From Micromonospora sp. HM5-17 (GTDB lineage: Bacteria > Actinomycetota > Actinomycetes > Mycobacteriales > Micromonosporaceae): 64,000 bases of DNA. Location: assembly GCF_003762835.1 (NCBI RefSeq), contig NZ_RJWA01000010.1:108574-172573 (forward strand), read 5' to 3'. Under the pieces are notes generated by a model, which saw only the letters and a program-made list of their open reading frames with translations, did not search any database and was not told the origin of the DNA. Below are positions 25,388 to 36,000 of the stretch, piece after piece. Both the position numbers and the translations under genes were made by a program. Each line of letters starts with the position of its first letter. The stretch's first letter is position 1.

Positions 25388-26778
25388 GCCGTCGCTCCCT
25401 GCTCGACTGCTCGGGTCGCGGCGTCGTCGACCTCCGGCTCCGCCGGGGCGATCGGAAACCGGGCACGGACCCGGAAGCCGCCTCCGGCGCGGGGGCCCGC
25501 CTCCAGGGTGCCGTCGTGCGCGGCGACCCGCTCCCGCATGCCGATCAGGCCGAGCCCGCCGCCCGCCGAGGTGCGGCCCCAGCCGGTGGGTACCGCGCGG
25601 CCGTCGTCACTCACCTCAACCTCCAGCTCACGGCGCAGGTACCGCACCCGAACATCGACGGTGCTGGCCCGGGCGTGCTTGATCGTATTCGTCAGGGCCT
25701 CCTGGACAACCCGGTAGCTGGCCAGCGAGATCGACTCCGGCACCGGCACCGGTGTGCCGAAGGTCTGGTACACGACGGTGAGGCCGGCGTCCCGGGCGCC
25801 CCGCAGCACCGTGTCGAGCTGGTCCAGCCCGTACCCGCCGGTGTGGTCGTCCGTGCCCGGCCCGCCGAGGTCGGTGGCGCCGGCGTTGCGGAGCACCCCG
25901 AGCATCCGCCGCAGCTCGTCGACGGCGGTCCGGGCGCTCTGCTCCACCGCCGCGAGGGCGGCCTTGGCCTTCGCCGGGTCCTTGTCCAGAACTCGGCGGC
26001 CGGCGCTGGCCTGGACCCCCATCACCGATACGTGGTGCGCGACCACGTCGTGCAGCTCGCGGGCGATCCGTACCCGTTCCCGGGTCACCGCGCGCTCCGC
26101 CTCGGCCGCCCGGGACCGTCGCAGCTCCTCGGCCTGCACCTGCAGCAGGTGCTGCCGGCGCGCGGAGGTCCAGGTGCTGTTGCCGAGCAGGTACGCGAGG
26201 AGGAAGAACGCCAGGTTGAACAGGATGCTGTGCAGGGAGAGCGCGAGGAGCGGCGGCAGCGGGCCGGATGTTCCCTCGAACGTCGGCGCGACCGGAAGGA
26301 TCGAGATCAGTGCCGAGATGGCCAGCCAGGCGAACATCACGACGATCACGCCGATCCGGATCCCCGCCGCGAGGCGGCGACTCCGACCCCAGGCGCCGAG
26401 GCTGTACAGGGCGATGAAGAGGGTGGCCGAGGAGACCATCGTCTCCGGGCTGCGTCGGGCCTGGGCCGCGATGAAGACCACGGCGATCACGACCGTGGCC
26501 AGCTCCGGCCGGGTACGTCGCCAGACCAGCGGCAGCGAAAGCGCCACCGCCCAGGTCAGCTGCTCCCACCAGCCCGGCGGAGGGCCGAGCGGAAACAGCC
26601 CCATGCTGTTGGCGAGGACGACGCTGAGCACGCCCATCGCGGCCATGGAGAGCCCGAGGTAGCGATCCCGGCGGCGCTGCGCCGGGTCCGGAGCCGGCCG
26701 GCGCCACTCGTCGGCTGGTTCGTCCCCGGATGGCCGGGTCAGCGGCTCAGCATCGCGCGTCGAGGTCCCGGTGCCCAT
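25384..26778 (-). CDS. Sensor histidine kinase (HisKA_3/DesK type)
   Basis: Membrane kinase of about 464 residues. The N-terminal half carries about five membrane helices (YLGLSMAAMGVLSVVLANSM and following) with almost no extracellular loop, so it senses the membrane or acts with partners. The phospho-acceptor is in ARELHDVVAHHVSVMGVQAS and the ATPase has VVQEALTNTIKHA (N box) and GGGLGLIGMRERV (G box). Start: ATG 26778 or 26796, neither with a strong ribosome site. Kinase, regulator, ATPase and permease form one four-gene set. Confidence 0.92.
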   Translation of the reverse strand: MGTGTSTRDAEPLTRPSGDEPADEWRRPAPDPAQRRRDRYLGLSMAAMGVLSVVLANSMGLFPLGPPPGWWEQLTWAVALSLPLVWRRTRPELATVVIAVVFIAAQARRSPETMVSSATLFIALYSLGAWGRSRRLAAGIRIGVIVVMFAWLAISALISILPVAPTFEGTSGPLPPLLALSLHSILFNLAFFLLAYLLGNSTWTSARRQHLLQVQAEELRRSRAAEAERAVTRERVRIARELHDVVAHHVSVMGVQASAGRRVLDKDPAKAKAALAAVEQSARTAVDELRRMLGVLRNAGATDLGGPGTDDHTGGYGLDQLDTVLRGARDAGLTVVYQTFGTPVPVPESISLASYRVVQEALTNTIKHARASTVDVRVRYLRRELEVEVSDDGRAVPTGWGRTSAGGGLGLIGMRERVAAHDGTLEAGPRAGGGFRVRARFPIAPAEPEVDDAATRAVEQGATA

Positions 26779-26941
26779 CAGACATGCATAGCGCATTCCG
26801 TCGGGGAACCCCGGAGGTGCCCCGGCGGCACCGGGGGATCGGGCGGACGGGTGGTTTCCGGAATAGTTGACTCGGCAAGTATGTTGTGCGGGGCGTGCCC
26901 GGGGCGGATGCGCCGGGCAGGCGTGCGAGCGAGGAGTCGAC

Positions 26942-28090
26942 ATGCAGTTCGGGGTCTTCACCGTCGGTGACGTGACCGCGGACCCGACCACCGGGCGGGT
27001 GCCGTCCGAGGGCGAACGGATCAAGGCGATGGTCACGATCGCGCTCAAGGCGGAGGAGGTCGGCCTGGACGTCTTCGCCACCGGTGAGCACCACAACCCG
27101 CCGTTCGTCCCCTCCTCGCCGACCACGCTGCTGGGCTACATCGCGGCGCGGACGAGCCGGCTGATCCTCTCGACCGCGACCACCCTGATCACGACGAACG
27201 ACCCGGTGAAGATCGCCGAGGACTACGCCATGCTGCAGCACCTGGCGGATGGCCGGGTCGACCTGATGTTGGGCCGGGGGAACACCGGCCCGGTGTACCC
27301 GTGGTTCGGGCAGGACATCCGGAACGCCATCCCGCTGTCGTTCAGCAACTACGACCTGCTGCGCCGCCTCTGGCGGGAGGACGTGGTCGACTGGCAGGGG
27401 CGGTTCCGCACGCCACTGCAGGGGTTCACCTCGACGCCCCGGCCCCTGGACGGCGTACCGCCGTTCGTGTGGCACGGTTCGATCCGCAGCCCCGAGATCG
27501 CCGAGCAGGCCGCGTACTACGGTGACGGGTTCTTCGCCAACCACATCTTCTGGCCGAAGGAACACACCCAGCGGATGGTCGGCCTCTATCGGATGCGGTT
27601 CGAGCACTACGGTCACGGCTCCGCCGACCAGGCGATCGTCGGGCTGGGCGGACAGGTCTTCATACGGAAGAACTCCCAGGACGCCGTGCGGGAGTTCCGG
27701 CCGTACTTTGACAACGCCCCGGTCTACGGACACGGCCCGTCGCTGGAGGAGTACACCGCGCGGACGCCGCTCACCGTCGGCAGTCCGCAGCAGGTGATCG
27801 ACCGCACGCTGACCTTCCGCGAGTACGTCGGTGACTACCAGCGGCAGCTCTTCCTGATCGACCACGCCGGCCTGCCCCTGAAGACCGTGCTCGAACAGTT
27901 GGACATCCTCGGTGAGGAGGTGGTTCCGGTGCTGCGCCGGGAGTTCGACGCCCTCCGGCCGGCGCACGTCCCCGACGCGCCGACGCACGCCAGCCTGAAG
28001 GCCGCACGGGAGGCGGCCGCCGCCTCCGGGTCGGGCGCCCGGCCGGCCGCCGAGACCGATGGCGCCGCGGCGGGGGTGGGCAACCGATGA
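26942..28090 (+). CDS. LLM flavin-dependent oxidoreductase, CE1758 family
   Basis: Luciferase-like monooxygenase of 382 residues. It starts MQFGVFTVGDVTADPTTGRV and has EEVGLDVFATGEHHNPPFVP, DLMLGRGNTGPVYPWFGQDI and PPFVWHGSIRSPEIAEQAAY. This subfamily is regularly encoded with a dedicated FMN reductase, present here as the next gene with overlapping ATGA. GAGGAG precedes the ATG. The substrate is unknown; the C-terminal 35 residues are Ala-rich and low in complexity. Confidence 0.9.
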   Translation: MQFGVFTVGDVTADPTTGRVPSEGERIKAMVTIALKAEEVGLDVFATGEHHNPPFVPSSPTTLLGYIAARTSRLILSTATTLITTNDPVKIAEDYAMLQHLADGRVDLMLGRGNTGPVYPWFGQDIRNAIPLSFSNYDLLRRLWREDVVDWQGRFRTPLQGFTSTPRPLDGVPPFVWHGSIRSPEIAEQAAYYGDGFFANHIFWPKEHTQRMVGLYRMRFEHYGHGSADQAIVGLGGQVFIRKNSQDAVREFRPYFDNAPVYGHGPSLEEYTARTPLTVGSPQQVIDRTLTFREYVGDYQRQLFLIDHAGLPLKTVLEQLDILGEEVVPVLRREFDALRPAHVPDAPTHASLKAAREAAAASGSGARPAAETDGAAAGVGNR

Positions 28091-28701
28091 CCCGACGGAG
28101 TGTCGCCGTGGTCTCCGGCGGTCTCCGGGTACCGTCGTCCACCCGGCTGTTGGCCGACCGGATCGCCGAGGCGACCGGCGCGGAACTGGCCCGGCGCGGG
28201 TTCGAGGTCGACCTCCGGGTCGTGGAGGTGCGTGACCACGCCCACGACGTGGTGAACCACCTCTCGACCGGCTACTCGTCGGAGCCGCTGAAGGCCGCGC
28301 TCGACGCGGTCGCCGGCGCCGACGGCCTGATCGCGGTGACGCCGATCTTCAACGCGTCGTACAGTGGGCTGTTCAAGTCCTTCTTCGACGCGCTGCCCGA
28401 GGACGCGCTGGCCGGCCGTCCGGTGCTGATCGCCGCCACCGGCGGCACCGCCCGGCACTCGCTGGCCCTCGACCACACGCTGCGGCCGATGTTCAGCTAC
28501 CTGCGGGCGGTCGTCGTGCCGACCGCGGTCTTCGCCGCGCCCGAGGACTGGGCGGGCGGTACGGCCGACGGCACGCTGCGCGGGCGGATCCAGCGGGCGG
28601 GCCGGGAACTGGCCGAGGAGGTCGCCCGGCACGAACCGACCGCACCGGCCGACCCGTTCGCGCTCACCGCGTCGTTCGAGCAGATGTTCAACGGCGAGTG
28701 A
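28087..28701 (+). CDS. LLM-partnered FMN reductase, CE1759 family
   Basis: NADPH-dependent FMN reductase of 204 residues with flavodoxin fold. VAVVSGGLRVPSSTRLLADR is the FMN-phosphate loop and VTPIFNASYSGLFKSFFDAL the conserved segment at the flavin ring. Its ATG overlaps the stop of the monooxygenase, so it is the FMNH2 source of that enzyme. A strong palindromic terminator follows. Confidence 0.92.
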   Translation: MTRRSVAVVSGGLRVPSSTRLLADRIAEATGAELARRGFEVDLRVVEVRDHAHDVVNHLSTGYSSEPLKAALDAVAGADGLIAVTPIFNASYSGLFKSFFDALPEDALAGRPVLIAATGGTARHSLALDHTLRPMFSYLRAVVVPTAVFAAPEDWAGGTADGTLRGRIQRAGRELAEEVARHEPTAPADPFALTASFEQMFNGE

Positions 28702-28706
28702 GGGTC

Positions 28707-28730
28707 CGGCGCGCCCGCGCGGGCGCGCCG
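28707..28730. terminator. 24-bp perfect G/C palindrome
   Basis: A perfect 24-base palindrome (arms CGGCGCGCCCGC and its complement) begins 5 bases after the FMN reductase stop. It can form a very stable hairpin and probably ends the two-gene operon; there is no U-tract. Confidence 0.75.
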
Positions 28731-28857
28731 AACCGCACGACACCGTCCCCGGTCGACGCCGCGATCCCTCGCCGAGCTGTGCCGACTCGGCCCCTCGTCA
28801 TCCCTCGTCGTTCCTCGTCCACGCGCCGTTCGCCGCGCGCCCACCCCTGGACGATCG

Positions 28858-28904
28858 CCGGAATATCGACCGCGGCTGTCGGGCCACGGCCGGAAATATT
28901 CCGG
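28858..28904. promoter_or_regulatory. Palindromic sites upstream of the LamG gene
   Basis: CCGGAA-ATA-TTCCGG (28890-28904) is a perfect inverted repeat around a 3-base centre. A related half, CCGGAATAT (28858-28866), is the exact complement of ATATTCCGG (28896-28904) 29 bases further on. They lie about 80-130 bases before the LamG start and are a candidate operator. Confidence 0.45.
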
Positions 28905-28986
28905 GTAGCGCGGCGATAGGAGATCGATAGTTCGATGATCGTCCACTTCGGCAGCCTTCTCGATCGAGGCAGAGGGAGGGTGCGCC

Positions 28987-31900
28987 ATGCCAGTTCCGAC
29001 CCCATCCGTACCCCGGCGGCGGTGGATTCCGCTGGTCGCCGTGGCGACCCTGCTGGCCGGCCTGGTCGGGCCGATCGCCCCCGCGGCGCCCGCCGGGTGG
29101 GCCGCGCCGCCCACCGCGGGGCTGGACGAGTCGGCGGCGCGGCGTGCCGCCGTCCGGTCCGGGCAGCGGGTGGAGGTCGGTGCGCTGACGACGCCGACCC
29201 GGCAGGTGTACGCGAACCCCGACGGCACGTTCACCGCCCAGGTGCACGCGCTGCCGGTACGGGTGCGTGACCGGAACGGCTGGCGAGGCGTGGACACGAC
29301 GTTGCGGCGTACCGCCGACGGCCGGGTCGCCCCGGTGGCGGCGAGCCTGGAGATGTCCTTCTCCGGTGGTGGGACCGCCCCGCTGGTCCGACTGCGCTCC
29401 GGCGACCGGGAGTTGGCGCTGACCTGGCCCGGTCGACTGCCCGCCCCGACACTGACCGGGGACACGGCCACCTACCGGGACGTGCTGCCCGGGGTGGACC
29501 TGACGCTGCGGGCCGACGTCGAGGGGTTCGCCCCGGCGCTGGTGGTACGCACCGCGCAGGCGGCCCGGAACCCGGCCCTGGGCACGCTGCGCCTCGTCGC
29601 CCGTACCACCGGTCTGGTGCTGCGCGCCGCCCCGGCCGGCGGGCTCACCGCCCTCGCCCCGGACGGCACGGCGGTGTTCCAGGCGGTGGCCCCGGCCGGC
29701 GCGGCCGCGGCGGCCGACCGGGACCCGGCGGCGGACCGTGGTGCGGCGGCGCTCGCCCGGCCGGCCGGATCGGACCGGATGTCGCGCGTCGTCGTCTCCG
29801 GCGCCCGAATCGAGCCGGACGGCCTCGCCCTCACCCTGGACCGCTCCACGCTGACCGCACCGGACGCCGCCTACCCGCTGCTCGCCGAGCCGCCGGCCTG
29901 GACCGGCGCGCGCACCGCGTGGACCCAGGTGTGGAGCAACTACCCGACCACGTCCTTCTACAACGGCGCCAACCTGGGCAGCTCGGAGAAGGTGGCCCGG
30001 GTCGGGTACGACGCCACGGACGGCAAGCAGACCCGGTCGTTCTTCCGGTTCGACACCAGCGGTGTCAAGGGCAAGCGGATCGTCAAGGCCACGCTGCAGA
30101 CGTACGAGACGTGGTCCCGGTCCTGCACGGCCCGGCAGGTGGAGGCCTGGGAGACCGGCGACATCTCGTCGTCCACCACCTGGAAGGCGCAGCCGGCCTG
30201 GATCAGCCGGTTGGCGTACGTCAGCGTGGCGAAGGGCTACTCGTCGAGCTGTCCGGCCGGCGGGGTGGAGTTCGACGTGACGGCACACGTCACCAAGGCG
30301 GCCGCCAACGGCGCGAACTCGATCACCCAGGGACTGCGGGCGTCGCAGAGCGCGGAGAAGAACAAGGACACGCTGTCCTGGAAGAAGTTCCGAAACAACC
30401 CGAGCCTCACCATCGTGTACAACTCCGCGCCGGGCACGCCGACCAACCTGACCACCGAGGGTTCGGCGGTCTGCACCACCGGTGACGGTCGACTGCTCAT
30501 CGGCCGGACCACCCCGACGCTGCGGGCCACGGTCAAGGACCCGGACAACGCGGTGACCGCCCGGTTCGAATGGTGGACGCTGGACGGGACCGCGCCGCTC
30601 GGCACGTACGTCTCGCCCTCGGTGGCCGGCGGCACCCCGACCACGGTGGCCGCCACCATCCCGGAGGGGCATTTCGCGAACGGCGCGATCGGCCGGTGGC
30701 GGGTACGCGCCGAGGACGGCCTGGACATGAGCGCCTGGAGTGACTGGTGCGAGTTCCAGATCGACACCAGTCGGCCACCCATCCCCACGGTCAGCTCCGC
30801 GGCGTTCCCGGACAACGGCTCCGGTACGGCGGTGATGGGCGACCCGGTCTCCGTGACGTTCGGCGCGAACGGCGGGGACACCGTGGCCCGGTACGAGTAC
30901 GTGCTCAACGGCGACGCGACCTCGCTCAGCGGCACCGCGCAGCCGGCGCAGACCGGCGGCGCCGCGACGGTGGCCCTGGTCCCGGACCGGTACGTCAACT
31001 GGATCCACGTCCGGGCGGTGAACACCGCGGGCAACCGGTCCGAGGTCGCCACCGTGGTCTTCTACGCCGCCCCGCCCGCCGGACCGGTGGGTGAGTGGAG
31101 CCTGGACGAGACCGGGGACGGCACGGTGGCGGTGGACTCCTCGCCGGCGGGCCGGCACGCCCCGCTGAGCGGCGGTGCGAGCTGGGGCGACGGGCGGTAC
31201 AGCGGCGCGCTGCACCTCGACGGCGTCGACGGGTACGCGGCGACCGCCGGCCCGGTGCTGGACACCACCCGGTCTCTGTCGGTGAGCGCCTGGGTACGGC
31301 TCATCGACGGGTCCCGCAACTCCGTGGTGCTGGCCCAGGTCGGCAACCGGGCGAGCGCGATAACCCTCTACTACTCCGCCTCCTACAACCGGTGGATCTT
31401 CAACCGGACCACCGTGGACGGCGACTCACCGACGTACGTACGAGCCATCTCGACCAGCGCGCCGGTGCTGGGCGTCTGGACCCACCTGATCGGGGTCTAC
31501 GACGCCGCGGCCGGGCAGATCCGGCTCTATGTCAACGGCCTGCTCCAGGGGGAGACCGCCTTCACCGCCCAACCGTGGGCCGCGACCGGTCCGTTGCAGA
31601 TCGGGCGGTCCAAGGTGGGCGGCGTCTTCGGCGAGTACTGGCCGGGGCAGATCGACGAGGTCGCGGTGTACGACCGACCCCTGCTGCCCGGTGAGATCCA
31701 GCAGGTGTCCCGGCCGGAGGGACGGTGGGAGCTGGACGAGACCTCCGGCACGACCGGTGCGGACGCGCTCGGCCGACACCCGGTGACCCTCTCCGGCGGC
31801 GTGGCCCGGACCGCCGGCGTGCGCGGCAACGCGCTGCAGTTCTCCGGCGGGACCGCGGTCACCGCCGGCCCGGTGGTGCGTACCGACTCCAGCTACACCG

Positions 31901-32841
31901 TCGCGGCCTGGCTCCGCCCCGGTCCGGTGGGCCGCAACGAGGTGGCGGTCAGCCAGGACGGCACCCAGGTCAGCGGCTTCAACCTCGGGTACTCGCTGGA
32001 CCCGGACACCGGCGGATACCGCTGGTCGGTGCGGGTACCCACGGCCGACTCACTCTCCGCCACCGTGGTCACCGCGGTCGACCTGTTCGCCCCGCCCACC
32101 ACCGGGGTGTGGACCCACCTGGCGGCGGTGTACGACGCGAAGGACCAGCGGATCCGGCTCTACGTCGACGGGCAGATCGCCGGCGAGGCCGCGTACACCG
32201 GCGTGGTCAACGCCACCGGGCCGCTGCGCCTCGGCGCCGGCCGGCTGCCCGGCAGCACCGCGCCCGAGGAGTTCAGTGGCGCGGTCGACGAGGTGCAGGC
32301 GATCTCCGGCGTGCTCACCGACCAGGAGATCTACGGGCTGTACGCCGACGTCGCGGTGCCGGTGCCGACCGAGTCGAGCTTCTGGCCGGGCGACGTCATC
32401 CCGCGGCACGAGGTGGTCCCGGAGACGGAACCGGTCGACCTGGGCCTGCGGTTCACCACCTCACGGGCGGGCAGCATCGTCGGGTTGCGGTTCCTCAAGG
32501 GCGCCGGGGACACCGGTCGGCACACCCTGACCCTGTGGGACGGCACGGGCGCGGTGCTGGCCCGGGTCACCCCCACCACCGAGACCGCGTCCGGCTGGCA
32601 GGAGGTACGGCTCGACGAGCCGGTGCCGGTGGAGCCCGGCCGCACCTACGTGGTCTCGTACCACACCAGCTCCGGCCGGTTCACCGTGATGCGCAAGTAC
32701 TTCACCGGTTCGCCGTTCGTCGCCGGACCGCTGATCGCGCTGGCCGCACCGAACGGCGTCTACGCCTACTCCGCCACACCGGCGTTCCCCACCGGAGTCA
32801 CCGCCGGAGCCAACTACTTCGCCGACGTGATTTTCAGCTAG
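28987..32841 (+). CDS. Secreted DNRLRE/LamG/DUF4082 protein
   Basis: Exported protein of 1284 residues. A Sec signal peptide (RRRWIPLVAVATLLAGLVGP, cleavage near AGWAA) is followed by a beta-rich region (to about 300), a DNRLRE domain (about 312-478, SSEKVARVGYD, SFFRFDTSGVKGKRI), two Ig/FN3-like segments (480-690), two LamG jelly-roll domains (700-900 and 910-1118, each starting W-x-L-D-E-T) and a C-terminal DUF4082 domain (1128-1284, FTTSRAGSIVGLRFLKGAGD). These are adhesion or glycan-binding modules; no catalytic motif is seen. GGGAGGG precedes the ATG. It lies just upstream of the RHS gene and the two may act together. Confidence 0.9.
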   Translation: MPVPTPSVPRRRWIPLVAVATLLAGLVGPIAPAAPAGWAAPPTAGLDESAARRAAVRSGQRVEVGALTTPTRQVYANPDGTFTAQVHALPVRVRDRNGWRGVDTTLRRTADGRVAPVAASLEMSFSGGGTAPLVRLRSGDRELALTWPGRLPAPTLTGDTATYRDVLPGVDLTLRADVEGFAPALVVRTAQAARNPALGTLRLVARTTGLVLRAAPAGGLTALAPDGTAVFQAVAPAGAAAAADRDPAADRGAAALARPAGSDRMSRVVVSGARIEPDGLALTLDRSTLTAPDAAYPLLAEPPAWTGARTAWTQVWSNYPTTSFYNGANLGSSEKVARVGYDATDGKQTRSFFRFDTSGVKGKRIVKATLQTYETWSRSCTARQVEAWETGDISSSTTWKAQPAWISRLAYVSVAKGYSSSCPAGGVEFDVTAHVTKAAANGANSITQGLRASQSAEKNKDTLSWKKFRNNPSLTIVYNSAPGTPTNLTTEGSAVCTTGDGRLLIGRTTPTLRATVKDPDNAVTARFEWWTLDGTAPLGTYVSPSVAGGTPTTVAATIPEGHFANGAIGRWRVRAEDGLDMSAWSDWCEFQIDTSRPPIPTVSSAAFPDNGSGTAVMGDPVSVTFGANGGDTVARYEYVLNGDATSLSGTAQPAQTGGAATVALVPDRYVNWIHVRAVNTAGNRSEVATVVFYAAPPAGPVGEWSLDETGDGTVAVDSSPAGRHAPLSGGASWGDGRYSGALHLDGVDGYAATAGPVLDTTRSLSVSAWVRLIDGSRNSVVLAQVGNRASAITLYYSASYNRWIFNRTTVDGDSPTYVRAISTSAPVLGVWTHLIGVYDAAAGQIRLYVNGLLQGETAFTAQPWAATGPLQIGRSKVGGVFGEYWPGQIDEVAVYDRPLLPGEIQQVSRPEGRWELDETSGTTGADALGRHPVTLSGGVARTAGVRGNALQFSGGTAVTAGPVVRTDSSYTVAAWLRPGPVGRNEVAVSQDGTQVSGFNLGYSLDPDTGGYRWSVRVPTADSLSATVVTAVDLFAPPTTGVWTHLAAVYDAKDQRIRLYVDGQIAGEAAYTGVVNATGPLRLGAGRLPGSTAPEEFSGAVDEVQAISGVLTDQEIYGLYADVAVPVPTESSFWPGDVIPRHEVVPETEPVDLGLRFTTSRAGSIVGLRFLKGAGDTGRHTLTLWDGTGAVLARVTPTTETASGWQEVRLDEPVPVEPGRTYVVSYHTSSGRFTVMRKYFTGSPFVAGPLIALAAPNGVYAYSATPAFPTGVTAGANYFADVIFS

Positions 32842-32965
32842 CGGCGGCGCCGGTCGATCAGCACCGCCGCCCGCCACCCGAACCGATCGTCCACCCCGGA
32901 TCCGACCGGTGGGCACCCCCACCGCCGGTCGCCCACCACCCGCGCCCGACCCCCAGCCGGTCGTC

Positions 32966-32993
32966 GGCGGGCCCCGACCCCCCGGGGCCCGCC
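32966..32993 (+). terminator. Hairpin between the LamG and RHS genes
   Basis: GGCGGGCCCC and GGGGCCCGCC, a perfect 10-base stem with loop GACCCCCC, lies 43 bases before the RHS start. It may stop or attenuate transcription from the LamG gene so that the RHS gene is expressed at a lower or separate level. Confidence 0.6.
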
Positions 32994-33036
32994 ACCGCCG
33001 GTGGAGGTCCGCCCGCCCGGTGCCAGGAGGAGCAGC

Positions 33037-36000
33037 ATGCAGATCACATCAACCGGAAGGCCGGCGCGGCGCCGCCGTCGCTGGCGGTTCAGCTGGGACC
33101 TGTCGGGCCCGGCACGGCGCCGGGCGGCCCGGGTGGTCGCGGCGGTCGTGGCCGGCGCGGTGGCGGTCGGCGGGCTCGGCGTGCCCGCGAACGCGGCGCC
33201 CGGCGTGGCGCCCGGGTGGCGGCCCACTGGCCAGAAGGACCGGCCGGTGCCGGGGCGGGACCTGGTGCCCCGGGCCCGACCGGCGGATCCGGCGGCCGAC
33301 TCGGTCCTGCGGAGCGCGCCGCGGGTCACCTGGCCGGCGGCCGGTAGCGCCGAGGTCGCGGTGCCGGCCGGCTCGTCCGGACCGGCGGGCCCGGGGCGCA
33401 ACGCCCGCACCGATGGTTCGGTCGTCCAGTGGACCCAGGCCGGCGACCTGCCGGTGCGGGTGGGCGCGGCGACCGGGACCGGCGCGCCGGACCGGCTCCG
33501 GATCGAGGTGCTGGACCAGGCGGCGGCGGAGCGCGCCGGGGTGCGCGGGCTGCTGGTGACGGTGACCCCGACCGTCGGCCGGGCCTCGGCAGGCGGTGCG
33601 TCGGGTGGTCGGGTCCCGGTGGAGGTGGACTATTCGGGGTTCCGGTCCGCCTACGGCGGCGACTGGGCGGCCCGGCTGCGTCTGGTGGCGCTGCCGGCGT
33701 GTGCGGCGTCCACCCCGGAGCGCGCGGAGTGTCAGACCGGGCAGGCGCTGCCGAGCCGCAACGACGTGCGGGCGGGCCGGGTGCGCGCCGACGTGCCGAT
33801 GTCCGGTGCGACCCAGGTGCTGGCGGTCACCGCCGCGCCGTCGGGCAGTTCGGGAGACTTCACCGCGACGCCGCTGTCCGCGTCGTCGTCGTGGAGCGCC
33901 GGTGGCTCGTCCGGTGATTTCGCCTGGTCGTACCCGCTGGACGTGCCACCCGGGCTGGGCGGCCCGGAGCCGGAGCTGGAGCTGGAGTACTCGTCCGGCA
34001 CCATCGACGGCCGGACGGTGTCGACGAACAACCAGACCTCGTGGGTGGGCGAGGGCTGGGACCTGGGCACCGACTACATCGAGCGGCGCTACAAGTCGTG
34101 CTCGGACGACGTGTCGTTCTCGCCCAAGCCGTACGACCTGTGCTGGGACAGCGACAACGCTTTCCTGGCGCTGAACGGCCGGTCTGTGGAGCTGATCCGG
34201 GACACCGCGACCGGGACGTGGCGACCCCGGGACGACGACGGCTCCCGGGTGCAGCTACTGACCGGAGCGGCCAACGGCGACAACGACGGCGAGTACTGGA
34301 AGATCACCGATCCCGACGGCACGCAGTACTTCTTCGGACTGCACCGGCTGCCGGGCTGGTCCACCGGCCGCGAGGTGACCAACTCGACCTGGACGGTTCC
34401 GGTGTTCGGCGACGACCCCGGAGAACCCTGCCACGGCTCGACGTTCGCCACGTCGTACTGCACCCAGGCGTGGCGGTGGAACCTGGACTACGTGGTGGAC
34501 CCGAACGAGAACGCCACGTCGTACTTCTACCAGACGGAGACGAACCGCTACGGGCGCAACCGCACGGCGAGCGCGGGGACCCCGTACCACCGGGCCGGCT
34601 ACCTGACGCGGATCGACTACGGCCAGCGGGCGGACAGCCTGTACACCGCCCCCGCGCCGATGCGGGTGGAGTTCACCGTGGAGGAGCGGTGCGCCGAGGG
34701 CGCGACCTGCGGCACCGGCACCATCACCAAGGACACCGCCAAGAACTGGCCGGACGTGCCGTACGACCAGAACTGCGACGCCGGCAAGGCGTGCACGGGC
34801 CTGTTCGCGCCGACGTTCTGGACCCGCAAGCGGCTGGCCACGGTGACCACCAAGCTGCGCTCGGGCAGCGGCTACCGGGACGTGGACTCCTGGACGTTCG
34901 GCTGGCAGTTCCGGGACCCGGGGGACGGGACGTCGCCGTCGCTCTGGCTGGCCTCGGTCACGCGGCGCGGGCACGTCGGCGGTACCGCGTCGATGCCGCC
35001 GGTGACGTTCCAGGGGTTGCAGTTCGAGAACCGGGTGGACGCCGCCGAGGGTATCCCACCGATGTACAAGTGGCGGGTCACCGACGTGTACGACGAGTCG
35101 GGCGGGCACGTGCGGGTGAACTACTCGGGGAAGGACTGCACCCGGTCGACCCTGCCGGCGCCGGAGTCGAACACCCGGCGGTGCTTCCCGGCCTACTGGG
35201 TGCCGGAGGGCGAGCCGAAGCCCGTGTTGGACTGGTTCCACAAGTACGTCGTGACCCAGGTGCTGGAGGACGACGTCGCCGGGGTGGCCGGGATCGAGCA
35301 GACCGACTACGAGTATCTCGGCGGCGCCGCGTGGCACTACGACGACAACGCGCTGGTGCCGGAGAAGTACCGGACGTGGAGCCAGTGGCGCGGCTATGCC
35401 CGGGTGCGCACCATCGGTGGCGCGGAGGGCGGGGTGCGCTCGCTGAGCGAGGTCCTCTACTTCCGCGGCATGGACGGCGACAAGCTGCCCACCGGCACCC
35501 GGTCGGTGTCGGTGACGGACTCCGAGGGCATCCCGCTGCCTGATCACGCGGCGTTGGCCGGGTTCGCCCGGGAGGAGATCACCTACACCGAGGTCGACGG
35601 CAGTGAACTGTCCGGCACGATCTACGACCCGTGGATCTCGCCCGCCACCGCGACCCGGGGCAGCACCACCGCGCACGTGGTCGAGGTGGCCGCGGAGCGG
35701 GAGCGCACCGTCCTCGAAGGCGGCGGCTTGCGGCGTACCGAGACCCGGACCACCTACGACCGCTACGGACTGCCCACCCAGATCGACGACCGCGGCGACC
35801 TGGCGGACCCCGACGACGACCAGTGCACCCGGATCACGTACGCCCGCAACACCGAACTCTGGCTGATCGAGTTCGAGGCGCGGGAGGAAACCGTGCAGGT
35901 GCCCTGCTCGGCCACCCCCTCCTATCCGGCGGACGTCGTCTCCGACGAGCTGACCTTCTATGACGGGTCGACCACCCTGGGTGCGGCACCGACCAGGGGC

